From Kiritimatiellia bacterium (lineage in GTDB: Bacteria > Verrucomicrobiota > Kiritimatiellia > SLAD01): a stretch of 7,866 bases of DNA. The stretch is from contig SLAD01000202.1 of the NCBI GenBank assembly GCA_007126995.1, positions 1-7,866 of the forward strand. The letters are read 5' to 3'. Under the pieces are notes generated by a model, which saw only the letters and a list, made by a program, of their open reading frames with translations, made no database searches and was not told the DNA's origin. Both the position numbers and the translations under genes were made by a program. This document shows positions 6,654 through 7,866 of this stretch, in pieces. The first letter of the stretch is position 1. Each line of letters begins with the position of its first letter.

Positions 6654-7536
6654 GGAACCACTCCTTTAAGTTGTCTTTTAATGAACAGAACCGGCGCTCG
6701 TCGTCCAGCGCGTGCAGCGCGCCGCCGGTCCAGCGGCGTCGGCGATACAGCGTAGCGAACAAGAAGGACGGCGCCGCCCCGCCTTGTCCGCCGACCAACT
6801 CGCCGCCGCGCCGCACGTTGTCCAGCATCCACGCCGGTAACAGGCGGTGATACGGATTACGCGCCACTTCCTTCACATGAAACGATGTGGCCGCCACCAA
6901 ATCGGCCACCAACGATACGTCGCCTTCCACCATCAGGTTGGGATCCGGCATCGCGCCCCAGAACTCCGTCTCGATCACCGTACACGCGAAGGCCGGCCCC
7001 AGCTCTGCGAGCGCGGCCATCACCAGGTGATGCGTGGAAATGTGGCGCACGTTCCAGTCGGCCGCGTGCGGTACGAAAATGGTCGCGGGCCGCACGGTGG
7101 ACAGCAGGGTGACGACGTCGTCCTTTTCCAACGATTGGAAAAGAGGGGTCGATTTCTTTCCAACGATTGGAAAATCGCCGCCCAATATTTCCAATGATTG
7201 GAAAACGAAACCGCCGTCCGGCGCGCGCTCGGTCCATTCCCATCCGAGAAACGCGCAGGCCCGTAGCATTTCGTCATGCCGCTCCGCGCGCCGTTCAACC
7301 AGACTGCCGTGTGTGACGGGGACATTGATAATGCGCCAGCCGGCCTCCCGCATCAGACGTAGCGGGAGCAGCCCGGTGATGCATTCGTCGTCGGGGTGCG
7401 GGGAAAAGAGCAGCGCGACGGGCGCGTCCTTCGCCCGCCGGACAGCGGGGCAGGGTGGGAATCCGCCGAGTGGCAACTGTTCAGCGGATTGTGTGCACTC
7501 CGCGATTTGTCGGACATAGGCTTGGTAAGGATGCAT
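6631..7536 (-). CDS. PIG-L/LmbE family zinc deacetylase carrying palindromic repeat inserts
   Basis: First gene of the operon, 301 residues. PIG-L enzymes remove N-acetyl groups from GlcNAc-containing substrates using zinc. The metal motif PHPDDE is at 46-51 (His47, Asp50), and the second histidine site is HISTHH (165-170) after VPHAADWN. The C-terminal half (ETEFWGAMPDPNLM at 189-202, NPYHRLLPAWMLDNVRRGG at 227-245) matches a well-defined LmbE subgroup as I remember it. No signal peptide, so cytoplasmic. Residues 112-138 are odd: they contain FQSLE, FPIVGK and FQSLEK, the translation of three palindromes, and replace or extend the usual linker between the PHPDDE half and the VPH..DW half. 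The frame is intact and both metal sites are kept, so the enzyme is probably functional. The Shine-Dalgarno before the ATG is weak. The last 23 bases overlap nagB. Likely substrate: GlcNAc-6-P or a GlcNAc-containing saccharide (inference). Confidence 0.93.
   Translation of the reverse strand: MHPYQAYVRQIAECTQSAEQLPLGGFPPCPAVRRAKDAPVALLFSPHPDDECITGLLPLRLMREAGWRIINVPVTHGSLVERRAERHDEMLRACAFLGWEWTERAPDGGFVFQSLEILGGDFPIVGKKSTPLFQSLEKDDVVTLLSTVRPATIFVPHAADWNVRHISTHHLVMAALAELGPAFACTVIETEFWGAMPDPNLMVEGDVSLVADLVAATSFHVKEVARNPYHRLLPAWMLDNVRRGGELVGGQGGAAPSFLFATLYRRRRWTGGALHALDDERRFCSLKDNLKEWFHGSDHSV
6661..6667 (-). promoter_or_regulatory. Ribosome binding site of nagB
   Basis: On the - strand this reads AAAGGAG, 7 bases before the nagB ATG. 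It lies inside the last codons of the PIG-L gene and decides the nagB start. Confidence 0.85.
7123..7143. repeat. Palindrome copy 1 (9-bp arms)
   Basis: CTTTTCCAA (7123-7131), centre CGA, TTGGAAAAG (7135-7143). It has the longest arms of the three. Translated on the - strand as LFQSLEK (residues 132-138). Confidence 0.9.
7157..7174. repeat. Palindrome copy 2
   Basis: TTTCCAA (7157-7163), centre CGA, TTGGAAA (7167-7173), plus one A; identical over 18 bases to copy 1. Translated in a frame shifted relative to copies 1 and 3, giving FPIVGK (residues 122-127). Confidence 0.9.
7188..7205. repeat. Palindrome copy 3 (one base different)
   Basis: TTTCCAA (7188-7194), centre TGA, TTGGAAA (7198-7204). 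The centre differs from the other copies by C to T at 7195. On the - strand it reads FQSLE (residues 112-116); on the + strand one frame would meet TGA. Confidence 0.88.
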
Positions 7537-7557
7537 GATGTTCGCTTCAGGTGAGGG

Positions 7558-7589
7558 CGGGCAGGCTGGCGGCCGCGACAGCCTGTCCG
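7558..7589. repeat. Inverted repeat in the operon leader, possible operator or leader hairpin
   Basis: Perfect 7-bp arms CAGGCTG (7562-7568) and CAGCCTG (7579-7585) surround a 10-base centre containing GCGGCCGC. After one mismatch the arms extend by CGG (7558-7560) with CCG (7587-7589). It lies about 20-50 bases upstream of the PIG-L start codon. No U-tract follows on the - strand, so an intrinsic terminator is unlikely; a regulator site or RNA hairpin affecting the weak first ribosome site is possible. Confidence 0.45.
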
Positions 7590-7609
7590 TGCCGTTTCAT
7601 CTTTTCGTC

Positions 7610-7618
7610 TGGTATAAT
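7610..7618 (+). promoter_or_regulatory. Candidate extended -10 promoter element pointing right
   Basis: TGGTATAAT is a perfect extended -10 (TGnTATAAT) on the + strand. No good -35 lies 17 bases upstream (TGCCGT). It would drive transcription away from the operon, toward whatever follows the window. Similar TATAAT boxes at 7661 and 7686 lack clear -35 partners. Confidence 0.25.
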
Positions 7619-7641
7619 AATAGCTCAATACATATGGCCAA
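7614..7641 (-). promoter_or_regulatory. Candidate promoter of the five-gene operon
   Basis: On the - strand, TTGGCC (7641 to 7636) lies 16 bases before TATTAT (7619 to 7614), which matches five of six -10 consensus bases. This would give a leader of about 70 bases before the PIG-L start and include the inverted repeat. The -35 match is poor (three of six), so this is tentative. Confidence 0.25.
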
Positions 7642-7834
7642 TGAATAGGCATCGATCGAGTATAATGATTAATGTTTTGCTAAGCTATAATCTTCTGGCA
7701 GATTCAGCTTACTCGTTAGCGAGCGATGGCTGGTTTCGACTGCCGGACCAAGCGAGATTGTTAAGGGGACATCGCAGAATTATGATACGCTGCACTTGAC
7801 CATTATATCCGCCCTATGCTTGCCCCGGCACCCA

Positions 7835-7847
7835 TTGGTCCGACCAA
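7835..7847. repeat. Short palindrome, possible operator half-site pair
   Basis: TTGGTC and GACCAA (6-bp arms) surround a single C. It lies in the non-coding right end, about 300 bases from the operon start. It resembles the size of regulator sites but could be chance. Confidence 0.25.
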
Positions 7848-7866
7848 AGTGCGCGAAGGAAGTCGG

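Larger units (their letters stand above)
7123..7205. repeat. Cluster of three palindromic repeats inside the PIG-L gene
   Basis: Three copies of an 18-base unit, TTTCCAACGATTGGAAAA twice and with one C-to-T change the third time, each an inverted repeat (TTTCCAA/TTGGAAA) around a 3-base centre. Centres are at 7133, 7165 and 7196, so spacing is 32 and 31 bases, about three helical turns. The bases between copies are unrelated to each other. On the coding (-) strand no copy contains a stop in any frame. No other full copy was found in the window by eye. It looks like a small interspersed palindromic element, not a CRISPR array: units are palindromic, spacers are only about 13-14 bases, and the cluster lies within an open gene. 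Confidence 0.9.
7537..7866. other. Non-coding region upstream of the amino-sugar operon
   Basis: 330 bases without a convincing gene. From left to right it holds the operon leader with an inverted repeat (7558-7589), a clearly AT-rich stretch (about 7610-7700) with TATAAT on the + strand at 7613, 7661 and 7686, a small hairpin CTCG-TTAG-CGAG at 7712-7723, and a 6-bp-arm palindrome at 7835-7847. A possible 82-codon frame on the + strand (7551-7799) has no recognisable product and is not called. No tRNA, attachment site or transposase remnant is visible. Confidence 0.6.

Noticed and set aside
7123..7205. Possible CRISPR array
   Set aside because: Units are short palindromes, spacers are about 13-14 bases, there are no cas genes, and the whole cluster is in frame in a conserved enzyme gene.
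7551..7799. 82-codon frame on the + strand upstream of the operon
   Set aside because: It crosses the leader repeat and the AT-rich region, the product is low-information, and no ribosome site or homologue is recognised.

Overview
The window looks like chromosomal DNA of fairly high GC from a bacterium of the Planctomycetota-Verrucomicrobiota-Lentisphaerota-Kiritimatiellota (PVC) group. This placement is an inference from the gene types. The window carries a pseudopilin with a PilD-type leader plus a C-terminal 'H-Xn-DG' motif, a family that is expanded in these phyla, and a sugar-degradation operon mixing Gfo/Idh/MocA and glycosidase-like proteins. No rRNA or other marker gene is present, so a phylum cannot be fixed.

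Left part, + strand (1-1465): the end of a lipoprotein gene whose start lies before the window, translationally coupled (ATGA overlap) to a type II secretion/type IV pilus-like pseudopilin. A 98-base gap follows between convergent genes.

Centre and right, - strand (7536 down to 1564): five tightly packed genes, read from right to left. They are a PIG-L/LmbE-type zinc deacetylase, glucosamine-6-phosphate deaminase (nagB), an N-acetylhexosamine 1-kinase (NahK type), a Gfo/Idh/MocA oxidoreductase, and a 670-residue protein of glycoside-hydrolase-like appearance. Gaps are 5-12 bases, or a 23-base overlap between the first two, so this is almost certainly one operon. Together the genes suggest intracellular use of an N-acetylhexosamine-containing glycan. 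The 670-residue protein and the oxidoreductase may release or modify sugars, NahK would phosphorylate GlcNAc/GalNAc at C1, the PIG-L enzyme would deacetylate an N-acetylglucosamine derivative, and NagB would send GlcN-6-P to fructose-6-P. No NagA, transporter or regulator lies in the window.

The most striking non-gene structure is a cluster of three near-identical palindromes (core TTTCCAAnGATTGGAAAA) at 7123-7205, spaced 31-32 bases centre to centre. They lie entirely inside the PIG-L reading frame and are translated in two different frames as FQSLE, FPIVGK and FQSLEK. They fill what should be a variable linker of the enzyme and look like a small mobile or expanding palindromic repeat tolerated inside a gene.

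Right end (7537-7866): a 330-base region without a convincing gene. It holds an operon leader with a long inverted repeat, an AT-rich stretch with several TATAAT-like boxes, and little else that can be supported.
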